Source of the DNA: a virus
Strand: one strand, 5' to 3'
Virus record (IMG/VR): IMGVR_UViG_3300048672_000710
Location: 1-25,269 of that record
DNA length: 25,269 bases
Shown here: one piece after another, positions 12,161-19,618 of the stretch
Numbering within the stretch: the first letter of the stretch is position 1
Layout of the letters: each line of letters begins with the position of its first letter
Notes under the pieces: model-generated
What the model saw: the letters and a program-made list of their open reading frames with translations, nothing else
Database searches by the model: none
What the model was told of the DNA's origin: nothing
Position numbers and translations under genes: made by a program

Positions 12161-12337
12161 ATGGTCCCTCAAAAAACATTAAATATCTCAAATAGTGGGT
12201 TTAGCGTATCCATAAAACTTACCCTAATTAGCGAAGTTAATGGTGAAGATTCTATAAACACTTGTTGCGAACTACTATGCAATCTATGGAGCCAGCAATT
12301 GAGTTTGTACTACCTAATGCGAAACTTTCCCGCATAG
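12161..12337 (+). CDS. Micro-ORF 12, last unit of the array, 58 residues
   Basis: Begins MVPQKTLNISNSGFSVSIKL, with PQK kept; CGGAGA lies upstream. Body has a pair of cysteines (TCCELLC) and ends NFPA. It stops 12 bases from the end of the convergent gene at 12350-12841, with no terminator visible between them. Confidence 0.5.
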   Translation: MVPQKTLNISNSGFSVSIKLTLISEVNGEDSINTCCELLCNLWSQQLSLYYLMRNFPA

Positions 12338-12349
12338 CAGCAACAACGT

Positions 12350-12841
12350 CTACAAATCACTGCTCCAAAATAATCCTTCATGATGAGTCTTGTTCCACTT
12401 CATGCACATTTTCTCAAGCTCCTTACATATGCGGTAGTAATAATACTTATGCACCTTACCGCCCTTACACCGAATTCTTCCGTCTGAAAGCTTCTTTGTT
12501 TTTGATTTAAATCTTTTTGAATCTTCGGTTGGAATCTTTTTTATATAAGAGCCTATATCATATGACGGGACGCCACCGGCATGAATCTCCCATATTTGCC
12601 TTGCAAGCTCCCACGAACAGTTTGGAAGCTGTAGTGTGCGCCAGTCGTAGTGCCATAAAAAAGCAGATGCTGCCCGGTAATAAGTTAGAGTAGCTTCATC
12701 ATATCTTTCATGCCGTCTTAAAGCCTTATCTCGAAATAGGCCCTCATTCTTACCTTCGGGATATTCAATATCAACAAACCCACTTGCTTCCAGTTTTTTC
12801 CGCCATTTTTCCGCCAACTTCTTGTCTATATCTTGTTTCAT
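12350..12841 (-). CDS. 163-residue hypothetical protein, possible regulator
   Basis: Begins MKQDIDKKLAEKWRKKLEAS. Highly charged, helical, Trp-rich in the middle (FLWHYDWRTLQLPNCSWELA), with a segment RQIWEIHAGGVPSYDIGSYI around residues 81-100 whose spacing could be a helix-turn-helix (resembling GxSxxxIxxxL recognition helices), then a basic stretch (KRFKSKTKKL). It has its own divergent promoter region. A DNA-binding regulator of the adjacent divergent or array promoters is a reasonable guess, but I do not recognise the family. Confidence 0.65.
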   Translation of the reverse strand: MKQDIDKKLAEKWRKKLEASGFVDIEYPEGKNEGLFRDKALRRHERYDEATLTYYRAASAFLWHYDWRTLQLPNCSWELARQIWEIHAGGVPSYDIGSYIKKIPTEDSKRFKSKTKKLSDGRIRCKGGKVHKYYYYRICKELEKMCMKWNKTHHEGLFWSSDL

Positions 12842-12860
12842 AAATACCTCTAATTACTGG

Positions 12861-12889
12861 AGTGTATCATATTGGTACGTTTTGTGCAA
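12861..12889 (-). promoter_or_regulatory. Promoter of the leftward gene 12350-12841
   Basis: On the minus strand, TTGCAC (12884-12889), 17-base spacer, TACACT (12861-12866) with TGA just upstream as extended -10. The transcription start would be about 13 bases upstream of the gene's ATG. Confidence 0.6.
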
Positions 12890-12903
12890 GCTATTTGCTA
12901 TAG

Positions 12904-12939
12904 TAGCCGTAATAACGGCCCAAATTGGGCCTACGGCTA
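12904..12939. repeat. Nested inverted repeat in the divergent promoter region
   Basis: Outer arms TAGCCGTA and TACGGCTA enclose the near-palindrome GGCCCAAATTGGGCC, with a five-base asymmetry at 12912-12916. It lies between the leftward and rightward promoters and ends nine bases before the rightward -35, so an operator or an RNA hairpin are both possible. Confidence 0.6.
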
Positions 12940-12947
12940 AAAACTTT

Positions 12948-12976
12948 TTGAAGTTCCGTTAAAAGCATGAGATACT
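12948..12976 (+). promoter_or_regulatory. Promoter of the rightward block, overlapping GAAGTTCC copy C
   Basis: -35 TTGAAG (12948-12953), 17-base spacer, -10 GATACT (12971-12976) with TGA as extended -10. GAAGTTCCGTTAAAAG (12950-12965) overlaps the -35 and spacer, so the element may be the recognition site of a phage regulator. The first gene starts at 13004. Confidence 0.55.
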
Positions 12977-13003
12977 GATTTCAGGTTAAACAAGGAGCTA
13001 AAA

Positions 13004-13123
13004 ATGAAAAACCTAATATACGCAGGAATAATAGTAATAGGATTATCAAGTCTCTTCAGTTCGTCTTTACAGGGTATAAGCTCTATTCATAACAACGTTT
13101 TAAAAATAACTAAAACCCACTAA
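13004..13123 (+). CDS. 39-residue small membrane protein
   Basis: Begins MKNLIYAGIIVIGLSSLFSS, one hydrophobic segment over about residues 3-20, then a polar end (NNVLKITKTH). AAGGAG lies seven bases before the ATG. First gene of the rightward block after the promoter. Could be an exported peptide or a single-pass membrane protein; function unknown. Confidence 0.55.
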   Translation: MKNLIYAGIIVIGLSSLFSSSLQGISSIHNNVLKITKTH

Positions 13124-13134
13124 TAGGAGCCTAT

Positions 13135-13329
13135 ATGAAAACAGTAAGAAGCTTAGTTATACACTTTGATAAAATAGCCAAACAATATTGCGTTAGAGCC
13201 ACATACTCAGACTGCAGCGTAGAATATTTTGACCACGGAACTCTAAATTATGTAAAAATACAGCTAAAGTTTCATCAACAAGCTGCCGATAGTATGAATA
13301 AGCTAGTTGAGCAATATACTGAGCAATAA
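13135..13329 (+). CDS. 64-residue hypothetical protein
   Basis: Begins MKTVRSLVIHFDKIAKQYCV; a small mixed alpha/beta protein with SDCSVEYFDHGTLNYVK in the middle and a helical end. AGGAG is eight bases upstream of the ATG. Second gene of the rightward block. Unrecognised. Confidence 0.7.
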   Translation: MKTVRSLVIHFDKIAKQYCVRATYSDCSVEYFDHGTLNYVKIQLKFHQQAADSMNKLVEQYTEQ

Positions 13330-13393
13330 TTGCCCGCATTAAGTATTTATGGATGATATAAGAAAAACTTATGACTTTAACAAAGGAGAACAT

Positions 13394-13660
13394 ATGAAAA
13401 AAGACAACTTAGACTACCGACTTTTAGAATACAATAAGAAACTGGCCCTAAGCCCAGACGACGCACAGCTCACTATGCATTTTGATAACCTTAAAAGCTT
13501 TTACTCAAATGCACAGATAGCCGCCGGACTGCAGAGCGAAGCGCATAGCTTTATACTTGCCGCAACTATCTCAAACTTAAACCAATATTACGGCGCTAAG
13601 AAAGTAAGACAGTTTTGGAGCTCCATTGTGATTTCAAGCTACGGCAAGAAGGGTGCATAA
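13394..13660 (+). CDS. 88-residue helical hypothetical protein
   Basis: Begins MKKDNLDYRLLEYNKKLALS. The ATG at 13394 has AAAGGAG; an earlier in-frame ATG at 13349 has no ribosome binding site, so I prefer the later start. Helical throughout, with LAATISNLNQYYGAKKVRQF in the C-terminal half. Unknown function. Confidence 0.7.
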   Translation: MKKDNLDYRLLEYNKKLALSPDDAQLTMHFDNLKSFYSNAQIAAGLQSEAHSFILAATISNLNQYYGAKKVRQFWSSIVISSYGKKGA

Positions 13661-13661
13661 A

Positions 13662-14066
13662 ATGTCGGAGAAAAGGCAAAAATATCATTTTAAGAATTTA
13701 ATAGTCTTAGATTGTAACGGTGAAAAACTTCCGAAAATACATTCTGATAATATGTACGTCGAACCTTGTGATTTATATATGCTAAAAGATTTAGAAATAT
13801 TTACAAAAAACTTGCGTAAATCTGATATTCCATTTATCCTAGGTAAGTTTGAAACTTCGGACACTTCGGTAGTAGAAAGAGAAGGCGGAGTGTTGGCAAA
13901 AAAAGATATGGTTGTAATTTTCTGGACGCCTCCAAGAGGTAAAAAAGAAGATACTGAAACCACAGTAAAACTAAGTGGCCAAGAAGGCGATTTAGATTTT
14001 TATACTTCAGGGATAGAGTTCGGAGACATGAAATTTTTTAAAAACAAACAAGGAGAGAAAAAGTGA
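13662..14066 (+). CDS. 134-residue hypothetical protein upstream of the MoxR ATPase
   Basis: Begins MSEKRQKYHFKNLIVLDCNG. Mixed alpha/beta with VVIFWTPPRGKKEDTE around residues 90-105, no membrane segment. ATG at 13662 is preferred over an in-frame GTG nine bases earlier. Its TGA overlaps the GTG start of the MoxR-like gene (GTGA), so it is co-translated with that module and may be part of it. Confidence 0.7.
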   Translation: MSEKRQKYHFKNLIVLDCNGEKLPKIHSDNMYVEPCDLYMLKDLEIFTKNLRKSDIPFILGKFETSDTSVVEREGGVLAKKDMVVIFWTPPRGKKEDTETTVKLSGQEGDLDFYTSGIEFGDMKFFKNKQGEKK

Positions 14067-15154
14067 ATATCAATGATATAAAAAACTGCCTGCCAACATT
14101 ACTTAAAAATAATATAGTTCCGTATTTACATGGAGCTCAAGGGGTTGGCAAAACTCAAGTAGTTAGGCAAATTGCAAAAGATTTAAATATGGGCTTTGTA
14201 GCTTTATACTTATCAAATCTTGAGGTTGGAGACCTTATAGGTCTTTTAGACCGTAATGATAGCGGAGAGGTTTATCATATGCGACCGAACTGGTTTCCTA
14301 CCGGCGGCAAAGGTATAATTTTTCTTGACGAGTTTAATAGAGCACATCCAGACGTTCTGCAGGCTATGTTGCCGTTCGCACTAGATAAAACCCTCCACAC
14401 TCACAAACTGCCAGAGGGTTGGCACATAGTCGTAGCCGGTAATTACAATAATAATAATTTCAATGTTACCGACATTTCTGATGCAGCTCTTCTTAGCAGA
14501 TTCTGCCATATAGACTTTAGACCTTCTCCAGAAGAGTTTATTATCTATGCAGAAGCTAACGGAGCAGAGTCAGTTGCCAAGTTTATAAGACATAATAAAG
14601 AGCTTCTGGAAACTCCAGCATCAAGTTTTGATAATTCTATCGTAACTCCTGATAGACGTTCTTGGTTTGATATGATAGGAAAATTAGAAAAAGAAACTGC
14701 TATTGATGAGCAAAGATTTGAGCTTTATAGCGGTATAATCGGTCAAGTAGCGGCTGGTTCCTTTCTATCTTTTAAAAAAGAAGCACAAGAATCTTTAGAG
14801 CTATCTAAAATTTTAGATTCATATGATAAAGTTAGATTTAAGGTAACCGATACAGTAAAAGACCAAAAAGACGTTAGAATGGATTTTTTAAACCAACCAA
14901 TCGACGAGCTCTTAACCAAGCTTAAACAAGAACCGGAGTTACTGAGCCTAAGTCGTGTTGCAAATTTAAAAAAGTTCATTGTAGATATTCCGTTGGAATT
15001 GGCCGCAAAACTACTAAAAAATTTAAGCAGTATGTCATATTCTAATAGAGATTTATTAGTAAATGATGTAGAATTTTGTAAGATTATAGCATCTAAAATG
15101 GAAATAAACGTTATTCCCACAGATATAGAAACTACGGAGGCGGAAAATGAGTAA
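14063..15154 (+). CDS. MoxR-type AAA+ ATPase
   Basis: A 363-residue protein with Walker A GAQGVGKT at 24-31, Walker B IIFLDE at 85-90, a sensor-1-like stretch VVAGNYNNN and the following LLSRF segment. This is the AAA_5/MoxR order, with the helical domain C-terminal. Family knowledge: MoxR ATPases work with VWA-domain proteins, using ATP to remodel or activate target complexes and insert metals. A VWA/metallopeptidase gene lies two genes downstream, which supports a two-component machine here. GTG start preceded by AAGGAG, overlapping the upstream stop. It overlaps the next start by eight bases. Confidence 0.85.
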   Translation: MNINDIKNCLPTLLKNNIVPYLHGAQGVGKTQVVRQIAKDLNMGFVALYLSNLEVGDLIGLLDRNDSGEVYHMRPNWFPTGGKGIIFLDEFNRAHPDVLQAMLPFALDKTLHTHKLPEGWHIVVAGNYNNNNFNVTDISDAALLSRFCHIDFRPSPEEFIIYAEANGAESVAKFIRHNKELLETPASSFDNSIVTPDRRSWFDMIGKLEKETAIDEQRFELYSGIIGQVAAGSFLSFKKEAQESLELSKILDSYDKVRFKVTDTVKDQKDVRMDFLNQPIDELLTKLKQEPELLSLSRVANLKKFIVDIPLELAAKLLKNLSSMSYSNRDLLVNDVEFCKIIASKMEINVIPTDIETTEAENE

Positions 15155-15716
15155 GTTATCAGAATTACAAAAGCAATTATTACCAAAATACGCAGAAGAA
15201 TATAGGCAAATATCTTTATCAACAGAAAGATGTGATAGACAAAAGGCTGACCAAGCCTTTAAGGAACTTTATAAAATTAACAATATGCAAGAACCAACTA
15301 TTGAATGGTTTGACAGCCCATTACAAGCTCAAAAAAGAGCTGCACAGTTAAAAAAAGGTGATTTAGTAGTGACAGACGAAGAAATCAGAGACATAGCCTC
15401 TAGTGCTTCTTACGGAAGCTTAGACAGCTATTGGGTAGCATTTCACGCTATGAACTACGAAAACAATATAGGAAATAGTGACCCTGTTCATCCTATTTTA
15501 ATGGAATTATGTAAAAACAGCGGAGTATATTGGACTTTGGAAAATACCGTAGTAGCATCAGAGAAGCCTACTGCCATTCACATAGAAAACGATAACTTAC
15601 ATAATAATACAGGCCCAGCCTTAACTTATGCTAATGGCGATTCTTTATATTGCATAGAGGGGAAGCCATACGCATCTATGATGGACATAGTTTTAGCTAA
15701 AAACAAAAAGGACTAA
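15147..15716 (+). CDS. DUF6745-like protein between MoxR and VWA genes
   Basis: A 189-residue protein. The N-terminal half is helical; EWFDSPLQAQ at about 52-61 and YWTLENTVVASEKPTAIHIEN followed by LHNNTGPALTYANGDSLYCIEG match the pattern I recall for DUF6745 (a W-x-SP-x-A element, then RPT...H..D...LHN..GPA..Y.DG). No catalytic motif is known to me. Its position between ATPase and VWA genes suggests it is an adaptor or substrate of that module. ATG preceded by GGAGG. Confidence 0.7.
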   Translation: MSKLSELQKQLLPKYAEEYRQISLSTERCDRQKADQAFKELYKINNMQEPTIEWFDSPLQAQKRAAQLKKGDLVVTDEEIRDIASSASYGSLDSYWVAFHAMNYENNIGNSDPVHPILMELCKNSGVYWTLENTVVASEKPTAIHIENDNLHNNTGPALTYANGDSLYCIEGKPYASMMDIVLAKNKKD

Positions 15717-15720
15717 TAAC

Positions 15721-16833
15721 ATGAAAAAAATATCAACTGCTATAATAACGCTGCTAAGTCAAGAGCCATTTTATGCGCATTTTGCAATGAATAGCAGGAT
15801 AGTATTTGATAAGTTTGGAGTTCCAACTGCAGGCGCTGCGGTAATGTCAGGAGTTCCAGTATTAGTTTTTAATAGTACGTTCTTAGACAAACTTAGCGAT
15901 GAAGAAGTAGTGGCAATATTAAAGCATGAGATACTACATCTATTATTCCAACACACTAACAACAATATATATAATAGCAACAATAATGTAGAAAAAACTG
16001 TGTATAATATAGCGATGGACTGCTGTATTAACCAGTATATTGAGTATTTGCCGGAAGGATGTGTTACATTAGCGGTAGTATCCAAACATGTTGGCGAAGA
16101 GTTACCAGAGTTTGAAACAAGTCAATTTTATTATAACAAACTTGCAAAAAAGGGGGTTAAGACTATGACAATCAGTCCACATGATGACCACGATTTTGCA
16201 GACTCACAATCTTTATCAGATAAACAAACTTCTGCGGCAGCAGTAGAAAAAGCATCTAAAAATGCTTCTAAAGCATCAAAAGGTAATTTACCGTATGGAC
16301 TAGAAAACGTCATAAACGGCTTAAACAAATCCACCATAAACTGGAAACAGTTATTTAGGAACTTCATAGCAAATGCTGCAAATAGTAAAACAAAAAGTAC
16401 TAGAAAAAAAATAAATAGAAGATTTGGATTAGAACATCCAGGAAAGAAAAAGAAAAAAGAGTTAAGACTGGCCGTATGTTTAGATTCTAGTGGCTCTGTA
16501 GGGGACCAACAATTTGCGTCTTTTATAGCAGAAGTTATGGCAATTGTGCCCAATGTAACTTGTGTAGAGCTGATATATGCCGACAGCGAGGTACAACACC
16601 ACGAGACTATTACCGTAGTAAAAGACGTTCCAAAAATGAGATACGGTAACGGAGGCACTTGTTATCAACCTGCTATAGATAAATCTGTACAATTGAAAGT
16701 AGATGCTATAATATATTTTGGAGACTTTGATACGGCAGATACTCCTACTAATCCTGGCATACCATTTTTATGGGTAGGGGTAGGAGACCAGCCGGCTCCA
16801 GCTGACTTTGGACATGTTATAAGGATATCATGA
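15721..16833 (+). CDS. Metallopeptidase-like plus VWA domain protein (DUF2201 type)
   Basis: A 370-residue protein. Residues 1-150 are a putative metallopeptidase domain with HEILH at 69-73 (HExxH zinc motif) and a later helix NIAMDCCINQYIE. A charged, Lys/Ser-rich linker (about 155-245) leads to a VWA-like domain with MIDAS motif DSSGS at 255-259, GGTCYQPAID and YFGDFDTAD. This is the DUF2201 arrangement that pairs with MoxR ATPases. Whether it cleaves protein is unknown; in bacteria such pairs are linked to chaperone or stress functions. Same operon as the ATPase. Confidence 0.85.
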   Translation: MKKISTAIITLLSQEPFYAHFAMNSRIVFDKFGVPTAGAAVMSGVPVLVFNSTFLDKLSDEEVVAILKHEILHLLFQHTNNNIYNSNNNVEKTVYNIAMDCCINQYIEYLPEGCVTLAVVSKHVGEELPEFETSQFYYNKLAKKGVKTMTISPHDDHDFADSQSLSDKQTSAAAVEKASKNASKASKGNLPYGLENVINGLNKSTINWKQLFRNFIANAANSKTKSTRKKINRRFGLEHPGKKKKKELRLAVCLDSSGSVGDQQFASFIAEVMAIVPNVTCVELIYADSEVQHHETITVVKDVPKMRYGNGGTCYQPAIDKSVQLKVDAIIYFGDFDTADTPTNPGIPFLWVGVGDQPAPADFGHVIRIS

Positions 16834-16964
16834 AAGCTCAAAACACGGTAAAACTATGCAAAAGGGCTAGACTAATATGGGAAGCCAGTCCACTGTATAG
16901 AGATATTAAAAATGACAGTTTTATAGTATCAGTAGGTGTGGGTTACTTACTAATGAGGAGATAG
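16830..16964 (+). CDS. 44-residue hypothetical protein
   Basis: Begins MKAQNTVKLCKRARLIWEAS; basic first half, hydrophobic end (FIVSVGVGYLLMRR). The ATG overlaps the VWA gene stop (ATGA) and the stop lies two bases before the next ATG, so it fills an otherwise empty gap. Its terminal codons AGG AGA provide the next gene's ribosome binding site. Modest support; function unknown. Confidence 0.5.
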   Translation: MKAQNTVKLCKRARLIWEASPLYRDIKNDSFIVSVGVGYLLMRR

Positions 16965-16966
16965 AT

Positions 16967-17698
16967 ATGTTTGATTTAGGGCCTTTTTTATATAAAAATA
17001 TGATTGTCCAAGCTGACTACGACTCCGGAGATTCTAGCCAGAGAATGGGAACTTTTTGGGCAATGGGAAGATTAGCGCAGAACAGCACTGAAACATTGGA
17101 AGTTGATATTTCTCAAAGCTACGAAACCAGTATGAAAGCACATGAAGTATCACCAGGAGTATACAGACGTTCAAACGACGAGACGCATTGGGGATATAAT
17201 CCTAATAATTTTAGCCGTGACCAGTGGTCTATTCTGCAACTATCTTGGGCTATTAATAAAGATAAAAAAAGACTAAAAGAATCTATGATAGCTTTGGCTA
17301 AAAGAGGGTTTGTACACCAAAACATACATCCAGGAACAGACGCTTCTCCCAATTTTAGAAAGTTCCCTGATATAGCTCATCCAAGTCATTTTTCAGTCTT
17401 TATTAGAGGTATGGATTTATGGTATTTTTTACCCTTATTGTCAATACTAGACATCACACTTTTGGGAGATTTATTTACGCGAAAAAGCTCATGGGACTAT
17501 GACAATATGATGGCCCAGCATATACTATATGCAAATATAAAATACCCAACTTTCGCTTCAAAAATAGCTATGTTTTTCTATCTTAAAACTGATTTCATGC
17601 AGAAGATAGAGGTATATCACAGTCTACAAAATAATGGCATACCGCCTCTTGTAGAGTTATTTAAACAAGCATACAATAACTTTAGGAGGCAAAAATGA
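16967..17698 (+). CDS. 243-residue conserved phage protein of unknown function
   Basis: Begins MFDLGPFLYKNMIVQADYDS. Contains DSGDSSQRMGTFWAMGRL near residues 19-36, SPGVYRRSNDETHWGYNPNNFSRDQ around 62-86 and FPDIAHPSHFSVFIRGMDLWYF near 134-155. This combination (GDS.qR.G near the start, PGVYvR....W..NPN..SRDQ, then a hydrophobic region) recurs in unnamed tailed-phage proteins I have seen. The centre has two hydrophobic stretches that might be membrane-associated. AGGAG precedes the ATG. No function can be assigned. Confidence 0.75.
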   Translation: MFDLGPFLYKNMIVQADYDSGDSSQRMGTFWAMGRLAQNSTETLEVDISQSYETSMKAHEVSPGVYRRSNDETHWGYNPNNFSRDQWSILQLSWAINKDKKRLKESMIALAKRGFVHQNIHPGTDASPNFRKFPDIAHPSHFSVFIRGMDLWYFLPLLSILDITLLGDLFTRKSSWDYDNMMAQHILYANIKYPTFASKIAMFFYLKTDFMQKIEVYHSLQNNGIPPLVELFKQAYNNFRRQK

Positions 17699-17961
17699 TT
17701 TTAACTATATCTGTTAATGGGAATAATAATAAAGTTCTATACGAAATTTCTCGAAGGTTTAATCTGCCGGAACAAAGACAAGAAATGCTAGCCTTTTCAG
17801 CAACTTGGGGAGCCGCTATAAGCTACGATTTAGCTAATGACTTATGTAGACTTCCTCTAGATTTAAAAGTATCAGTTGACTATGGTTCTAGAGAAGGCTT
17901 AACAGAATTATTAGAATCTGAAACAGCTAGTATTGACCACTTACTTGGCTTAGTAATTTAA
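17695..17961 (+). CDS. 88-residue hypothetical protein
   Basis: Begins MILTISVNGNNNKVLYEISR; ATG overlaps the upstream stop (ATGA) and has AGGAGG upstream. Soluble, mixed alpha/beta, with SATWGAAISYDLANDLCRLP in the middle. Unrecognised; co-translated with both neighbours. Confidence 0.65.
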   Translation: MILTISVNGNNNKVLYEISRRFNLPEQRQEMLAFSATWGAAISYDLANDLCRLPLDLKVSVDYGSREGLTELLESETASIDHLLGLVI

Positions 17962-18215
17962 TGCTGCCGGAACTATTAGTCATATATTCTTGTGTAAATT
18001 CAATAGGCTGTCCAGAAACTGCGGCAGCTTATGGCTCTTATCATCCAGAAATAGAGACTATAAGTAAAGAAGTGTCAAAAGATTATCCAAAATTAGCTAT
18101 AATATCATCCTATATATCAGCCATATATCAAAAAAAAGCTAAAATAGGTATAAATTCTAATTTACAGCTACAATTGTCCGAAAAACCATCAATAATATAC
18201 ACAAAAAACTTTTAA
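17961..18215 (+). CDS. 84-residue hypothetical protein
   Basis: Begins MLPELLVIYSCVNSIGCPET. Start overlaps the upstream stop (TAATG) with no Shine-Dalgarno, indicating coupling. Helical N-terminal part and a polar tail. The YSCVNSIGCPETAAAYGSYHPEI segment has two cysteines. This is the last gene before the next transcription border at 18216-18269. Confidence 0.65.
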   Translation: MLPELLVIYSCVNSIGCPETAAAYGSYHPEIETISKEVSKDYPKLAIISSYISAIYQKKAKIGINSNLQLQLSEKPSIIYTKNF

Positions 18216-18226
18216 TTTAAGATAAA

Positions 18227-18263
18227 GGCCAGATAAAGCACACAAACATGCTATAAACTGGCC
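18227..18263. promoter_or_regulatory. GGCCAG...CTGGCC dyad around an extended -10
   Basis: GGCCAG (18227-18232) and CTGGCC (18258-18263) form an inverted repeat enclosing TGCTATAAA, an extended -10 at 18252-18257 without a clear -35. ATG of the next gene follows at 18270. It could be a regulated promoter for the packaging genes or a stem-loop over the start. Confidence 0.45.
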
Positions 18264-18269
18264 AATAAT

Positions 18270-18767
18270 ATGAGTGAGTCAGACAATAGAAATAATTTTA
18301 AGTTAGTGAAGAAGATTAATGACCGACAAAATGCGGAAATAATCAAACAAAAATCTCATTTAAAATCAGTTAAACGCGCCTCATACTCCCAAATAGAGGC
18401 AATCCATACAGTAGACCATATTCTAGAAGACGCAAAAAAGATTTTTGGCGTTCAAGTCCAGAGAATGAAAATAAAAGCAGCCCAAGGTTATGCACTTGAC
18501 CTTCAAGAGATGAAACAACTTGAGACTTGTGTGTCTAACATTTTAAAAATAAAAAAAGACGACAGAGAAGAAGCAGCACAAGAAAAATTAGCGGAAACTC
18601 TAGCTAATATGTCAAATGAAGAACTGCTTCAACACGCTACAGAAGTTTTATCTGCTGAAGCTGGCTTATCAAAAGATTTAACAGAGGATTTGAAAGCTGA
18701 GGTAGCTAAAGCAGCCGCAGAACAGCAAAAAGCTATGGACGATAGTGACGGTGTAAACAATGTCTAA
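18270..18767 (+). CDS. 165-residue helical protein, possible small terminase
   Basis: Begins MSESDNRNNFKLVKKINDRQ. Almost wholly helical and charged, with ILEDAKKIFGVQVQRMKIKA and a long C-terminal coiled-coil region rich in Ala/Glu. First gene of the packaging and head block, about 3 kb upstream of the large terminase. Size and helical nature would suit a terminase small subunit, but no HTH can be shown, so this is only a positional guess. Confidence 0.6.
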   Translation: MSESDNRNNFKLVKKINDRQNAEIIKQKSHLKSVKRASYSQIEAIHTVDHILEDAKKIFGVQVQRMKIKAAQGYALDLQEMKQLETCVSNILKIKKDDREEAAQEKLAETLANMSNEELLQHATEVLSAEAGLSKDLTEDLKAEVAKAAAEQQKAMDDSDGVNNV

Positions 18768-19014
18768 ACATGCGGCGGCCCATAGCGTATTAGAATATCT
18801 AATAACAAAAGCTACTTTAGATGGCGAGACTAGAGAAGCTACGGTAAAGATTCCATATTGGGAACTCGCGCATTCAATAGGTAAAGTAATAGAAAAAGCT
18901 GACTACGATGTCGTAGACCTACAGGTACAGATAAAAGTTACCTGGGAAGAAGGGGACGGCGGAGACACTAGTGTTCAAATGTCTGAGAAAGACGGGAGCG
19001 AATTTCATGAGTAA
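18760..19014 (+). CDS. 84-residue hypothetical protein
   Basis: Begins MSKHAAAHSVLEYLITKATL. Helix then a beta-rich half (VVDLQVQIKVTWEEGDG) and an acidic end. Overlaps both neighbours by eight bases. Unrecognised. Confidence 0.65.
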   Translation: MSKHAAAHSVLEYLITKATLDGETREATVKIPYWELAHSIGKVIEKADYDVVDLQVQIKVTWEEGDGGDTSVQMSEKDGSEFHE

Positions 19015-19618
19015 GAAAGAAGTAATAAATACACCAGAACAACCTGTTGTAAGAAAAACAAAAAAACAAAGGGCCGCAGAACTGCCAATAGCAGCCAGAG
19101 AAGCCTTGCCAGAAGATTTAAATTTTGTATTTAACAGTTGGCTAATAAGTTTTAAGCAGTCTAAAACACTGCAAAACGTAGAGGGTGCGTTCTATTATCA
19201 GGGACAGCACAATATTATTGAAAGATGTCTAAGACAATCTGAAACATTAATGCTTGTAGACGCTAATAAGACTGAAGATATTTACGGTTATATAGTATAT
19301 CAGCAAATTGATGGAATTTTCACACTGCATTTTGCTTATATAAAGCATATTTACAGAGGTTTAGGGCTATTTAGACACATGCTGTCATTGGTAAGAAGTG
19401 ACAATTCTGTGTTAGGACTATACACACATGATACCAAAGCCGCAAGACATGTTGGTGACAGATTTAACCTGTATTACAATCCATATGTTTTATTTGAAAG
19501 GTTAGAAAAGCTGCCAGAAAATGCTATTAAAGTTTCCCCACAAGAATTAGAGCGCCAAGCTGAGGCGCAAAGAATACATGAAAAGATTGAAGCTTCAATT
19601 GCTGACAAGGAAGGCTAA
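19007..19618 (+). CDS. GNAT-like (acyl-CoA N-acyltransferase fold) protein
   Basis: A 203-residue protein, start at 19007 (MSKKEVINTP) with GGGAG upstream rather than an earlier frame extension. REALPEDLNFVFNSWLISFK near residues 31-50, ETLMLVDANKTEDIYGYIVY and the IKHIYRGLGLFRHML segment match the GNAT-like proteins commonly found near phage terminase genes (typical RpAt.eDl.fI.nSWl.Sy, then hl..VY.....g.G..L). The acetyl-CoA P-loop (RxxGxG/A) is represented by YRGLGLF. Substrate unknown; may be a structural use of the fold. Confidence 0.65.
   Translation: MSKKEVINTPEQPVVRKTKKQRAAELPIAAREALPEDLNFVFNSWLISFKQSKTLQNVEGAFYYQGQHNIIERCLRQSETLMLVDANKTEDIYGYIVYQQIDGIFTLHFAYIKHIYRGLGLFRHMLSLVRSDNSVLGLYTHDTKAARHVGDRFNLYYNPYVLFERLEKLPENAIKVSPQELERQAEAQRIHEKIEASIADKEG

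Noticed and set aside
10172-12337. CRISPR or riboswitch-type repeat array
   Set aside because: The conserved element always ends in an in-frame start codon, spacing is about 150 bases and the intervals are open frames, so a CRISPR array is excluded.
14743-16658. Leftward frames opposite the MoxR and VWA genes
   Set aside because: They are hydrophobic or Ser-rich mirror frames without ribosome binding sites, overlapping genes with clear domain motifs.
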